NCBI GenBank assembly: GCA_031262365.1
Contig: JAISHW010000071.1
Location: forward strand, 1 to 39,009
Length of the DNA: 39,009 nt
Direction of reading: 5' to 3'
DNA from: Lentimicrobiaceae bacterium
GTDB taxonomy: Bacteria > Bacteroidota > Bacteroidia > Bacteroidales > F082
The position numbers and the translations under genes are program-made. Below, one piece after another: positions 1 to 8,382 of this stretch. Position 1 is the first letter of the stretch, and each line of letters opens with the position of its first letter. Under the pieces are notes generated by a model, which saw only the letters and a list, made by a program, of their open reading frames with translations, was not told the origin of the DNA and made no database searches.

Positions 1-110
1 CCTATCCGACCGCTGGGTTTATAGTTCGTTGTTCTTGACATAAGATACCGTTTTATTGTAGGCAAATATACAACTTATATCGCTAATATGCAAGTAGTTA
101 ATTATTAGAA

Positions 111-857
111 GTGCCCTATACAAAAAATAACGGTCAAATACATTCTTTTCGTCCATTGTTTAAGGATTCTTTCTATAATTTAGATAATGATACGTTAAAA
201 CCAAGTCGTGAGGTTGAAACCAGAACTATTTTCTTTGCTTCGGCAGGGATGGGACCAATAAGAATAGAATGGTTGGAGCGTAAAAAACAAGAGTTTAACA
301 ATAAGATAAGGGATTTATATCCTAAGTTTGAAGAGTTAGTAAGTGAAAAGAATAAAAAAGATGCAATAGACAACTTTAACGATAGCATAAACAAACAACA
401 GAATAAATTTGACGATAATCTAAAAGATGCACAAAAAGGAAATATTACTACTTTGGGTATTTTTGCAGGATTGATTACATTTATTACTTCAAGTGTGGCA
501 TTTTTCAGATTTAATACCGAAATGCATATTATGCTGCCAACTTCCATAAAATATTTTGCCATTTTTACCGCAATTTTAATTCTTGGATTAGGTATGTTTG
601 CTTTATTTTTAAAAATTCTATTTCTTAACACAAGAGATAAATCTTGGGTAAAATACTTGTTGTTTATACTTGTTCTACTAATTGCAAGTTTCTTATTATA
701 TATATTCTTTTACCATAAAATTTCTATAATAGAAAAAGAGCTGCCCAAAAACGATCAAGCAGTTGAAAAGCGGGATGTTAAACTTAATATTTCTTTAGAT
801 GCCTCTGTCGTTCAGACAAAAGACAGCACTAACACTTTATCGGTTACCCAACAATAG
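111..857 (+). CDS. Orphan predicted membrane protein, function unknown
   Basis: I do not recognise this 248-residue protein. Residues 1 to about 110 are soluble, charged and helical, with many Lys, Glu and Asn and a coiled-coil look. Three hydrophobic segments follow (about 113-133, 147-171 and 181-201), then a polar tail of about 45 residues. The frame opens at GTG (111) after an in-frame stop at 99-101. No convincing ribosome site is visible, so the start is uncertain; ATG at 249 is the next candidate. The gene is AT-rich and asparagine/lysine-rich compared with the neighbouring genes, which suggests acquired DNA. A soluble helical part followed by a few membrane helices is also seen in some membrane-acting defence effectors, but no motif supports that here. 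It could equally be a truncated remnant. Confidence 0.55.
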   Translation: MPYTKNNGQIHSFRPLFKDSFYNLDNDTLKPSREVETRTIFFASAGMGPIRIEWLERKKQEFNNKIRDLYPKFEELVSEKNKKDAIDNFNDSINKQQNKFDDNLKDAQKGNITTLGIFAGLITFITSSVAFFRFNTEMHIMLPTSIKYFAIFTAILILGLGMFALFLKILFLNTRDKSWVKYLLFILVLLIASFLLYIFFYHKISIIEKELPKNDQAVEKRDVKLNISLDASVVQTKDSTNTLSVTQQ

Positions 858-910
858 ATAAAGCAAGTCAAAAAGTAGAAACAACAAAAATTGGCGTTTG
901 GTCGGTTTAT

Positions 911-980
911 CTCGTCCTAAAATAGGTTTCACGAAAAAGAGTGAAAATGAATCAAAAAAGTAAACTTATTTCAGGACAAG
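911..980. repeat. Inverted-repeat element downstream of polA
   Basis: Two 19-bp arms (911-929 and 962-980) are inverted copies with 16 of 19 positions matching; the inner 16 bp (914-929 and 962-977) match at 14. They enclose a 32-bp A-rich spacer. The element lies between the orphan membrane gene and the 3' end of polA. As RNA it would form a long imperfect hairpin, so it could act as a terminator for either gene. Alternatively the arms are the terminal repeats of a degenerate small mobile element. No transposase is present. Confidence 0.55.
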
Positions 981-991
981 ACACTTTTTTA

Positions 992-3772
992 TCAATGCGC
1001 TTCGAGCCAATTGCTTCCTGTATTCATATCAACCACTATCGGAACCGAAAGTGGCAATGCTTCAACCATGTTTTGCTTCACAATTGCTTTTAGTGTTTCT
1101 AATTCATCTTTTTTCGCATCGAAAACCAGCTCATCATGCACCTGAAGAATCATTTTCGATTGCATTCGTTGTTTTTCGATGTCTTGCGCGATGCGACTCA
1201 TGGCAATTTTTATCATATCGGCTGAAGTTCCCTGTATCGGCGCGTTGATGGCGTTTCGTTCGGCAAAACCACGCACTACACTGTTCGACGTATTAATATC
1301 ACGCAAATAACGCCGGCGACCAAGCATGGTTTCGACATATTGATGTTCTTTCGCAAAAGCAATGCTTCGGTTCATGTATTCTTTTATTCCCGGATATTCT
1401 CTGAAATAATTATTGATGATTTCCGAGGCTTCGGAACGCGAAATTCCCAACCGTTCGGCTAAGCCGAAAGCCGAAATGCCGTAAATAATGCCAAAATTGA
1501 CCATTTTAGCGTTGCGACGCATTGTTGATGTAACATTTTCAATTTCGGTTCTATAAACTCTTGCTGCGGTAACCGCGTGAATATCCAATCCTTGTTCGAA
1601 AGCCTCAATCATGTGTTTGTCGCCACTTAAATGTGCGATGATACGCAATTCGATTTGCGAATAATCGGCAGCTAACAACGTATATGCTTCGCTTCGCGGC
1701 ACAAAAGCGCGACGGATTTCGCGACCGCGTTCGGTACGAATCGGAATGTTTTGTAAATTCGGATTGTTCGAACTCAAACGACCTGTCGAAGCAACTGCTT
1801 GATTATAAGATGTATGAATCAATCCATCGCGTTTATTAAGCAACAAAGGAAGCGCATCGACATAAGTTGATTTGAGTTTTGTGAGTGAACGATAATCCAG
1901 CACTTGTTGAATAATCGGATGCACGTGAACCATTTTCATCAACACGTCTTCGCCAGTGGCATATTGACCTGTCTTCGTTTTTTTTGCACCTATTTTAATT
2001 CCTAAACGCTCAAATAAAATTTCGCCTAATTGTTTTGGCGAACCGATATTAAAAATCGTTCCGGCATCTTTATAAATAGCGGTTTCGATTGCTTGAATTT
2101 CTTTTTCGAGCGTTTTGCTGATTTGTTCCAAATTGGCTGTATCGATGCGCACGCCGTTTGCTTCCATCTGGCTCAACACATACACCAAAGGCATCTCAAT
2201 ATCGTTGAAAAGTTTTTCGAGTTTTTTCTCTTTCAACATTGGCTGAAAAACCTGGTACAGCTGAAATGTTATATCGGCATCTTCGGCGGCATATTCTTTT
2301 GCTTGTTCGACGGGCACATCGCGCATGCTTTTTTGATTGCGCCCTTTTCCGATCAATTCTTCTATCGAAACGGGCGTGTAATCAAGATACACTTCGGCTA
2401 AATAATCCATGTTGTGACGGTGATCGGGTTCGATAAGATAATGCATGATCATGGTATCGAACAATTTTCCTCGCACTTCAATGTTGTAATATTTCAGAAC
2501 GGAAATGTCATATTTGATGTTTTGTCCGATTTTTTCGATGTTTTCATTTTCCAAAATTGCTTTCAACGGCTGCAAAAGTTTGATGCAGGTTTCGTATTCT
2601 TTCGGAAACGGAATATACCACGCTTTATGCGCTTCGACGGCAAACGAAATACCGACCAATTCGGCAGAAAAAGCATCTATACTTGTCGTTTCGGTATCGA
2701 AAGCAATGATTTTATTTTGTTGTAAAACATCAACAAGTTGCTCAATTTCAAATAATTCTTTTACTAAAACATATTCATGCAACGTGGTTTCAATGCTTGC
2801 TTTATTCGAGAAAAGTGTGTTTTCGAAACTTGTTTCTTCTTCCAAATCACTAAATAAATCGACTGTTTTTGCCGGTTGCGTTCGCTTGCGTAAATCGTCG
2901 CTAATGCGTTTGAAAAGTGTTTTGAATTCTAATTCTTCGAACAATTCTTGCAACTTTTCCATGTTGGGTTCGACCAATTTCAAAGCCTCAGCATCAAATT
3001 CGATGGGAACGTTGAGGTCGATTGTGGCTAATTTTTTCGATTGCAAACCTTGTTCGGCGTATGTTTCGATGTTTTCTCGCAATTTTCCGCTCAACTCAGG
3101 TGTATGTTGCAATAAATTTTCGACCGATCCGTATTCGGCAATCAATTTTGTAGCCGTTTTTTTGCCGATACCCGGAACTCCCGGAATATTGTCGGAAGCA
3201 TCGCCCCACAAACCCAAAATATCAATCAGTTGTTCAGGTTTTTCGATTCCGTAATGGTCGCAAACCTCTTTTGTACCCCACACAACAGCATCATCGCCTT
3301 TTTGCGCCGGTTTGTACATAAAAATATGTTCCGAAACGAGTTGTCCGAAATCTTTATCGGGGGTCATCATGTAAGTTATAAATCCGTTTTTTTCGGCTTT
3401 TTTTGACAAAGTCCCGATTACGTCGTCGGCTTCGTAACCTTCGACAGTCAAAATCGGAATATTGAAAGCATTGATAATATTGATGATAAACGGAATAGAA
3501 GCTCTCAAATCGTCGGGCATCGACTCGCGATGCGCTTTATATTCGGGAAATTCTTGTGCGCGAAAAGTAGTCCCTTTCGAGTCGAAAGCAACGCCTATAT
3601 GTGTTGGTTTTTCGTTCTTCAACACTTCGTACAAGGTGTTTGTAAACCCCATAATAGCCGATGTATTCAATCCTTTTGAGTTGATTCTCGGATTTTTGTT
3701 CAACGCAAAAAAAGCGCGATACATCAACGCCATTGCATCAAGTAAAAAAAGTTTGTGTCGCGTTTCCGACAT
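992..3772 (-). CDS. polA: DNA polymerase I
   Basis: A 926-residue, full-length, three-domain family A polymerase for Okazaki-fragment maturation and repair synthesis in the cytoplasm. Residues 1 to about 290 form the 5'-3' nuclease, with the acidic metal-site motifs (GYEADDVIG, TPDKDFGQL, WGDASDNIPG) and a helix-hairpin-helix (GVPGIGKKTA). Residues about 330-515 form a 3'-5' exonuclease that looks active: DTE at 359-361, NIKYD, and YAAEDAD. Residues about 545-926 form the polymerase, with motif A (ADYSQIELR, Asp703), motif B (RRNAKMVNFGIIYG) and motif C (VHDE, Asp880). The ATG start follows a near-consensus -7 element (3800-3807). The gene is divergent from the sugar-nucleotide operon and appears monocistronic. 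Long open frames on the opposite strand are shadows. Confidence 0.98.
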   Translation of the reverse strand: MSETRHKLFLLDAMALMYRAFFALNKNPRINSKGLNTSAIMGFTNTLYEVLKNEKPTHIGVAFDSKGTTFRAQEFPEYKAHRESMPDDLRASIPFIINIINAFNIPILTVEGYEADDVIGTLSKKAEKNGFITYMMTPDKDFGQLVSEHIFMYKPAQKGDDAVVWGTKEVCDHYGIEKPEQLIDILGLWGDASDNIPGVPGIGKKTATKLIAEYGSVENLLQHTPELSGKLRENIETYAEQGLQSKKLATIDLNVPIEFDAEALKLVEPNMEKLQELFEELEFKTLFKRISDDLRKRTQPAKTVDLFSDLEEETSFENTLFSNKASIETTLHEYVLVKELFEIEQLVDVLQQNKIIAFDTETTSIDAFSAELVGISFAVEAHKAWYIPFPKEYETCIKLLQPLKAILENENIEKIGQNIKYDISVLKYYNIEVRGKLFDTMIMHYLIEPDHRHNMDYLAEVYLDYTPVSIEELIGKGRNQKSMRDVPVEQAKEYAAEDADITFQLYQVFQPMLKEKKLEKLFNDIEMPLVYVLSQMEANGVRIDTANLEQISKTLEKEIQAIETAIYKDAGTIFNIGSPKQLGEILFERLGIKIGAKKTKTGQYATGEDVLMKMVHVHPIIQQVLDYRSLTKLKSTYVDALPLLLNKRDGLIHTSYNQAVASTGRLSSNNPNLQNIPIRTERGREIRRAFVPRSEAYTLLAADYSQIELRIIAHLSGDKHMIEAFEQGLDIHAVTAARVYRTEIENVTSTMRRNAKMVNFGIIYGISAFGLAERLGISRSEASEIINNYFREYPGIKEYMNRSIAFAKEHQYVETMLGRRRYLRDINTSNSVVRGFAERNAINAPIQGTSADMIKIAMSRIAQDIEKQRMQSKMILQVHDELVFDAKKDELETLKAIVKQNMVEALPLSVPIVVDMNTGSNWLEAH

Positions 3773-3799
3773 GCCGTTTAAATTTAAAATTTAAAGAAG

Positions 3800-3807
3800 T
3801 AAAAGTA
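3800..3807 (-). promoter_or_regulatory. Candidate -7 element for polA
   Basis: On the minus strand this reads TACTTTTA, one base from the Bacteroidota -7 consensus TAnnTTTG. It lies 28 bp upstream of the polA ATG in the divergent polA/aminotransferase intergenic region. No clear -33 element was identified. Confidence 0.4.
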
Positions 3808-3854
3808 CAAAGAAAAAGAAAAAAGAGGAATGGAAGCATTTCGGAATAATTCAA

Positions 3855-3862
3855 TAAATTTG
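3855..3862 (+). promoter_or_regulatory. -7 promoter element of the sugar-nucleotide operon
   Basis: TAAATTTG matches the Bacteroidota consensus TAnnTTTG exactly and ends 15 bp before the ATG of the aminotransferase gene. It probably drives the four-gene operon that ends with rfbB. Confidence 0.55.
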
Positions 3863-3877
3863 TAAACAAAAAATCGA

Positions 3878-5008
3878 ATGAAACAAGTACCAATGGTTGA
3901 CCTTGTAGGTCAATACAAAAAAATCAAACCGGAAGTTGACGAAGCCATCGAAAAAATCCTCTCAACAGCAGGATTTATTGGCGGACCCTATGTAAAAAGT
4001 TTTCAAGAAAATTTAGAAAAATATCTGGGAATCAAACACGTAATACCCTGTGCTAATGGCACGGACGCGTTACAAGTTGCCATGATGGCACTCAACTTGC
4101 AGCCCGGCGACGAAGTTATTACAACCACATTTACTTTTATAGCAACCGCAGAAGTAATTGCGTTATTACGTTTAACTCCCGTTTTGGTTGATGTAGAAAA
4201 AGACACGTACAACATCGATATCAAAGCCTTAGAAAAAGCCATTACGCCACGAACAAAAGCAATTGTTCCCGTCCACTTATTTGGTCAAAGCGCAAAAATG
4301 GAAGAAATAATGGCGATTGCCAACAAGCACAATTTGTACGTTATCGAAGACAATGCACAGGCAATTGGAGCTGACTATATGTTCTCGAACGGAAAAGTAA
4401 AAAAAACAGGCACAATCGGACATATTGGATGTACTTCATTTTTTCCATCGAAAAACTTAGGTTGTTATGGCGATGGCGGTGCTATATTTACCGATGACGA
4501 TGTGTTGGCTAATCAAATGCGCATTATTGTCAATCACGGAATGGCTACACGGTATTATCATGATTTTGTAGGCGTTAATTCACGATTAGATGCTATTCAG
4601 GCAGCTGTTTTAGATATCAAACTCAAGCATCTCGACAGCTATGCCGAAGCGCGCCGTTATGTCGCAAATTATTACAACAACGCATTTTCAAAAACAGAAA
4701 AAATAATTACACCGATTACGTCGCCGTTTACAACGCACATTTTCCATCAATATGTAATGGTTTTGAACGGCGTTGACCGCGACGGTTTGATGAATCATTT
4801 GCAAACAAAAGGCATTTCGTGCGCCATTTACTATCCTGTTCCGATTCACCAACAAAAAGCCTATTTGGATCCGCGCTACAAAGACGGCGATTTTCCAGTA
4901 TCGGAATACCTTTGCAAAAACGTAATCGCCTTGCCCGTACATACAGAATTTGATGAAGAAACACTCGAATATGTTACTTCGAGCGTGTTGGAATTCATTG
5001 AAAAATAA
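3878..5008 (+). CDS. DegT/DnrJ/EryC1 sugar aminotransferase (WbpE/PorR-like)
   Basis: A 376-residue PLP-dependent nucleotide-sugar aminotransferase of the DegT family. The PLP lysine is Lys192 in FFPSKNLGCYGDGG, and the pyridine-binding Asp is Asp158 in VIEDNAQAIGA. The N-terminal PMVDLVGQY and the FIGGPYVKSFQ stretch are typical of the WbpE/WlbC branch, which transaminates UDP-3-keto-GlcNAcA; Porphyromonas PorR belongs to this group. The next gene, 15 bp downstream, encodes a WbpD-type N-acetyltransferase, the following step of that pathway, which strengthens the assignment. The dehydrogenase (WbpB) and epimerase (WbpI) genes are not in the window. Family membership is near certain; the exact substrate is inferred. 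Confidence 0.9.
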   Translation: MKQVPMVDLVGQYKKIKPEVDEAIEKILSTAGFIGGPYVKSFQENLEKYLGIKHVIPCANGTDALQVAMMALNLQPGDEVITTTFTFIATAEVIALLRLTPVLVDVEKDTYNIDIKALEKAITPRTKAIVPVHLFGQSAKMEEIMAIANKHNLYVIEDNAQAIGADYMFSNGKVKKTGTIGHIGCTSFFPSKNLGCYGDGGAIFTDDDVLANQMRIIVNHGMATRYYHDFVGVNSRLDAIQAAVLDIKLKHLDSYAEARRYVANYYNNAFSKTEKIITPITSPFTTHIFHQYVMVLNGVDRDGLMNHLQTKGISCAIYYPVPIHQQKAYLDPRYKDGDFPVSEYLCKNVIALPVHTEFDEETLEYVTSSVLEFIEK

Positions 5009-5023
5009 CCTAAAACATTTTCA

Positions 5024-5611
5024 ATGGCAACAGAAAAATCGTATTTCGCACACGAAACGGCAGTTGTAGAATCGGGAAGCAAAATAGGTTCGGGCACTAA
5101 AATCTGGCATTTTTCACACATCATGTCCGATTGCGAATTGGGAGAAAACTGCAACATCGGACAAAATGTTGTTGTTTCACCCGGTGTCAAACTAGGCAAA
5201 AACGTGAAAGTGCAAAACAACGTTTCGATTTATACCGGCGTTACTTGCGAAGACGACGTTTTTTTGGGACCATCGATGGTTTTTACCAACATTCTTAATC
5301 CGCGAAGTGCCATTTGCCGGCGCAATGAATACGTGCCGACTTTGGTAAAAAAAGGAGCTACAATCGGTGCCAACGCAACGATTATTTGTGGTAACACAAT
5401 CGGCGAATTTGCTTTTGTCGGCGCGGGAGCTGTTGTAACGAAAAACGTAGCTCCTTACGCACTTGTTGTGGGAAATCCGGCACGACAAACAGGTTGGGTA
5501 AGCGAATGTGGACATCGCTTACATTTCGACGAAAACGGATTGGCAACGTGCCCCGAAAGCAACGAACAATACTGCATAAAATCTGGAAATTTATTAAAAA
5601 TAACTACATAA
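5024..5611 (+). CDS. WbpD-like nucleotide-sugar N-acetyltransferase
   Basis: A 195-residue left-handed beta-helix (hexapeptide repeat) acyltransferase. Imperfect [LIV]-G-x4 repeats run from about residue 16 to 150 (for example [31 protein letters not shown]). The segment [10 protein letters not shown], the loop around [14 protein letters not shown] and the end [16 protein letters not shown] are characteristic of WbpD/WlbB, which N-acetylates UDP-2-acetamido-3-amino-2,3-dideoxyglucuronate using acetyl-CoA. A short C-terminal extension carries Cys residues (SECGHRL, TCPES). The gene lies 15 bp after the aminotransferase gene and 1 bp before galE, so it is certainly in the same operon. The product would feed LPS or capsule synthesis in the cytoplasm. 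Confidence 0.9.
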   Translation: MATEKSYFAHETAVVESGSKIGSGTKIWHFSHIMSDCELGENCNIGQNVVVSPGVKLGKNVKVQNNVSIYTGVTCEDDVFLGPSMVFTNILNPRSAICRRNEYVPTLVKKGATIGANATIICGNTIGEFAFVGAGAVVTKNVAPYALVVGNPARQTGWVSECGHRLHFDENGLATCPESNEQYCIKSGNLLKITT

Positions 5612-5612
5612 A

Positions 5613-6653
5613 ATGAAAATATTAGTTACCGGTGGAACTGGTTTTATTGGCTCACATACCGTTGTCGAATTGCAAAAAGAAGGCTTCGACGTGGTAATTG
5701 TAGACAATTTGTCGAACTCACAAAAATGGATTCTTGATGCTGTTGCCGACATCAGCGGAGTCAAACCGGAATTTGAACAATTCGACTTGGCTGACCAAAA
5801 ATTGACTGCCGATTTTTTCAGCCGTCATAACGACATTGTCGGAATCATTCATTTTGCCGCTTACAAAGCTGTGGGCGAATCGGTTGCAAAGCCGTTGTTG
5901 TATTATCGCAACAATTTGGTGTCGTTGCTCAATATCCTCGAAGGCATGATGGTGCACAACATTCCGAACTTGGTCTTTTCATCGTCGTGTACTGTTTATG
6001 GACAACCCGACGAGCTTCCTGTTTCAGAAAAAGCACCAATTAAAAAAGCCGAAAGTCCATACGGAAACACCAAACAAATTTCGGAAGAAATCATCGCCGA
6101 CACTTTGGCTTCGTCTAATCTGAAAGCCATCGCGCTACGTTATTTCAATCCGATCGGAGCGCATGAAAGCGCGAAAATAGGCGAACTTCCTCTTGGTGTT
6201 CCGAACAATTTAGTTCCTTATATCACGCAAACAGCTATCGGAATCCGACAAGAACTCAGTGTTTTTGGAAACGATTACAATACACACGATGGCACTCCTA
6301 TTCGCGATTATATTCATGTTGTTGATTTGGCAAAAGCACATGTTATTGCCGTAAAACGCATGATCGAAAAACAGATGAAAAACAATTTCGAAGTATTTAA
6401 TCTGGGAACAGGAATCGGCTATTCGGTACTTGATGTCATCAATTCGTTCGAAAAAGTTACCGGAATCAAACTGCCTTACAAAATCGTTGATCGTCGTGCA
6501 GGCGATGTCGAAAAAGTATGGGCAAATCCGGCTTGGTCAAACACCGAATTGGGTTGGAAAGCTGAACGTTCGCTCGACGAAATGATGGATTCGGCTTGGA
6601 AATGGGAAAATTATTACGCCAAAAAAAACAACATAACAACTAAAAAACGATGA
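5613..6653 (+). CDS. galE: UDP-glucose 4-epimerase
   Basis: A 346-residue extended short-chain dehydrogenase. The NAD-binding glycine motif GGTGFIGSH is at the N-terminus. The catalytic region has SSSCTVYG followed by YGNTK (YxxxK). The conserved ALRYFNPIGAHES and GTPIRDYIHVVDLA segments are diagnostic of GalE, which interconverts UDP-glucose and UDP-galactose (often also the N-acetyl forms). It starts 1 bp after the acetyltransferase stop and overlaps rfbB by 4 bp (ATGA), so the two are translationally coupled. Some relatives act on other UDP-sugars, so strict substrate specificity is inferred. Confidence 0.93.
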   Translation: MKILVTGGTGFIGSHTVVELQKEGFDVVIVDNLSNSQKWILDAVADISGVKPEFEQFDLADQKLTADFFSRHNDIVGIIHFAAYKAVGESVAKPLLYYRNNLVSLLNILEGMMVHNIPNLVFSSSCTVYGQPDELPVSEKAPIKKAESPYGNTKQISEEIIADTLASSNLKAIALRYFNPIGAHESAKIGELPLGVPNNLVPYITQTAIGIRQELSVFGNDYNTHDGTPIRDYIHVVDLAKAHVIAVKRMIEKQMKNNFEVFNLGTGIGYSVLDVINSFEKVTGIKLPYKIVDRRAGDVEKVWANPAWSNTELGWKAERSLDEMMDSAWKWENYYAKKNNITTKKR

Positions 6654-7705
6654 AAAAAATTCTTATCACAGGCGGTGCCGGTTTTATCGGATCGCACGTT
6701 GTCCGGTTATTTGTCGAAAAATACCCCGGTTATCAAATTTACAACCTCGACAAATTGACTTATGCAGGCAATTTAGCAAATCTGAAAGACATCGAAAACA
6801 AACCAAATTATCATTTTATCAAAGCCGATATTGTTGATGGCGATGCGATCATGAAACTTTTCGAAACGCATCGGTTCGATTCGGTCGTTCATCTTGCCGC
6901 CGAATCGCATGTCGATCGCTCGATTTCCAATCCAATGGAATTTATTTTGACAAACATTGTCGGAACGGTTAATTTACTTAACGCAGCTCGCCATTACTGG
7001 TGCGAAAATTTGGAAGAAAAACGCTTTTACCACATTTCGACCGACGAAGTGTATGGCTCTTTAGGCGAAACAGGTTTTTTTGTCGAAACAACAAAATACG
7101 ATCCGCACAGTCCGTATTCGGCATCGAAAGCCAGCAGCGACCATTTAGTTCGTGCCTATCACGACACCTACAAACTTCCGGTAGTCATTTCAAATTGTTC
7201 GAATAATTACGGACCAAATCAATTTCCCGAAAAATTGATCCCACTTATCATCAATAACATTCGACACAACAAATCGCTTCCTGTTTACGGAAAAGGTGAA
7301 AATGTACGCGATTGGCTTTATGTCGTTGACCATGCTCGTGCCATTGATTTGATTTTTCACATAGGTATCGACGGCGAAACATATAATATTGGCGGACACA
7401 ACGAATGGCGAAACATCGATATTATTCGCTTGATTTGCAAGTTGATGGACGAAAAATTAAATCGCGAAGCGGGAAGTTCCGAAAAACTAATCACATTTGT
7501 GAAAGATCGTGCCGGACACGATTTACGTTACGCCATCGATTCGAGCAAATTACAACACGAATTGGGTTGGGTTCCGTCTTTACAATTCGAAGAAGGTATC
7601 CGTAAAACCATCGATTGGTATTTAGAAAATCAACCTTGGCTCGACGAAGTAACTTCGGGAAATTACCTGAAATATTATGAACAACAATACGATTTGAAAA
7701 GATAA
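6650..7705 (+). CDS. rfbB: dTDP-glucose 4,6-dehydratase
   Basis: A 351-residue NAD-dependent extended SDR enzyme that converts dTDP-glucose to dTDP-4-keto-6-deoxyglucose, the second step towards dTDP-rhamnose and other deoxysugars. Visible motifs are GGAGFIGSH (NAD binding), HLAAESHVDRSI, FYHISTDEVYGSLG (catalytic Thr-Asp-Glu), YSASKASSDHL (YxxxK) and NCSNNYGPNQFPEKLIP, all typical of RfbB/RmlB. The start overlaps the galE stop. No rmlA, rmlC or rmlD is adjacent. An interspersed repeat begins immediately after its TAA stop. Confidence 0.95.
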   Translation: MKKILITGGAGFIGSHVVRLFVEKYPGYQIYNLDKLTYAGNLANLKDIENKPNYHFIKADIVDGDAIMKLFETHRFDSVVHLAAESHVDRSISNPMEFILTNIVGTVNLLNAARHYWCENLEEKRFYHISTDEVYGSLGETGFFVETTKYDPHSPYSASKASSDHLVRAYHDTYKLPVVISNCSNNYGPNQFPEKLIPLIINNIRHNKSLPVYGKGENVRDWLYVVDHARAIDLIFHIGIDGETYNIGGHNEWRNIDIIRLICKLMDEKLNREAGSSEKLITFVKDRAGHDLRYAIDSSKLQHELGWVPSLQFEEGIRKTIDWYLENQPWLDEVTSGNYLKYYEQQYDLKR

Positions 7706-7768
7706 GGGAACTTCTAAAAATCCCAATCTCTGCGTTACGCTCCCTCGACAAAATGCTCATTTACGCCA
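7706..7768 (+). repeat. Interspersed TIR repeat, copy 1 (left end only)
   Basis: This is a truncated member of a three-copy family. It begins with GGGAA and the terminal motif CTTCTAAAAAT (7711-7721), directly after the rfbB stop codon. It stays nearly identical to copies 2 and 3 through the TGCTCATTTACGCC segment (to about 7768). The internal and right-hand parts, including ATTTTTAGAAG, are missing. Confidence 0.85.
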
Positions 7769-7790
7769 AACATTATTTATTTTTGTCAAG

Positions 7791-7798
7791 TATTTTTG
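7791..7798 (+). promoter_or_regulatory. Candidate -7 element of the NUDIX gene
   Basis: TATTTTTG matches TAnnTTTG. It ends only 9 bp before the preferred ATG at 7808, which would give a very short or absent leader, so it may instead be a chance match in T-rich DNA. Confidence 0.3.
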
Positions 7799-7807
7799 TT
7801 GCCGAAA

Positions 7808-8272
7808 ATGAACTATTGTTACGATTATCCACGTCCTGCCGTTACGGTAGATGCCGTTGTTTTTAAACAAAAAGGCAATACAACACAGATTCTATTGATT
7901 CGCCGCAATGGCGATCCTTATAAAAATTGTTGGGCATTGCCCGGCGGTTTTGTCGAAATAGACGAGTCTTTAGATATAGCTGTCGCACGCGAACTTTCGG
8001 AAGAAACAGGGCTGACCGACATTCCGCTGGCACAATTATATACATTCGGCAATCCCGATCGCGATCCGCGCGGGCGCACTATTTCAGTTGCTTTTGTTGG
8101 GATTTGTAAAACGAACTCGCCAATTCAAGGCAACGACGATGCTGCCGAAGCGCGCTGGTTTTCAATCGAAAACTTGCCCGAATTAGCTTTTGATCACGAT
8201 TTAATTATCACAAAAGCAACAGAATGGCTTAAAGCTAAAAACACACTAAAAGAAAAATCTTCTGCTCGATAA
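7808..8272 (+). CDS. NUDIX hydrolase
   Basis: A 154-residue single-domain NUDIX pyrophosphohydrolase. The complete NUDIX box is present: GGFVEIDE, then SLDIAVA, then RELSEETGL, giving GX5EX7REUXEEXGU with all metal-binding Glu residues. The N-terminal YDYPRPAVTVDAVVF and the later FGNPDRDPRGRTISVAFVG resemble the ADP-ribose pyrophosphatase-like branch. The substrate cannot be read from sequence. The frame is open to a TTG at 7796, but ATG 7808 precedes the first conserved residues and is the more likely start. It stands alone between the rfbB-associated repeat and the ricT leader; no DNA-binding domain (as in NrtR) is fused. Confidence 0.92.
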   Translation: MNYCYDYPRPAVTVDAVVFKQKGNTTQILLIRRNGDPYKNCWALPGGFVEIDESLDIAVARELSEETGLTDIPLAQLYTFGNPDRDPRGRTISVAFVGICKTNSPIQGNDDAAEARWFSIENLPELAFDHDLIITKATEWLKAKNTLKEKSSAR

Positions 8273-8305
8273 AATTCAAAAAAACAAGCGAACGCAATAA
8301 TTGGC

Positions 8306-8313
8306 TACCTTTG
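8306..8313 (+). promoter_or_regulatory. -7 promoter element of ricT
   Basis: TACCTTTG is an exact TAnnTTTG match in the 110-bp gap between the NUDIX gene and ricT. It leaves a leader of about 60 nt that is rich in inverted repeats. Confidence 0.5.
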
Positions 8314-8316
8314 TAG

Positions 8317-8367
8317 GTTGCTTCTGCTAAATAAGCAACGCGATGCTATCGCGTTTTCGACAGCATC
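8317..8367 (+). promoter_or_regulatory. Structured 5' leader of ricT
   Basis: Three stems lie between the -7 element and the ATG. They are GTTGCTT/AAGCAAC (8317-8323 with 8333-8339), CGCGAT/ATCGCG (8339-8344 with 8348-8353) and GATGCT/AGCATC (8342-8347 with 8362-8367). The second and third share bases and cannot form together, which is the layout of a two-state leader. No uridine run follows the last stem, so it is not an ordinary terminator. No known riboswitch family was recognised. Confidence 0.35.
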
Positions 8368-8382
8368 TTTATAGATAATTTT

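Noticed and set aside
2505-3254. A 249-codon open frame antisense to polA
   Set aside because: It lies opposite well-conserved polymerase domains; its length follows from the codon bias of the real gene (few TTA, CTA or TCA codons in that frame).
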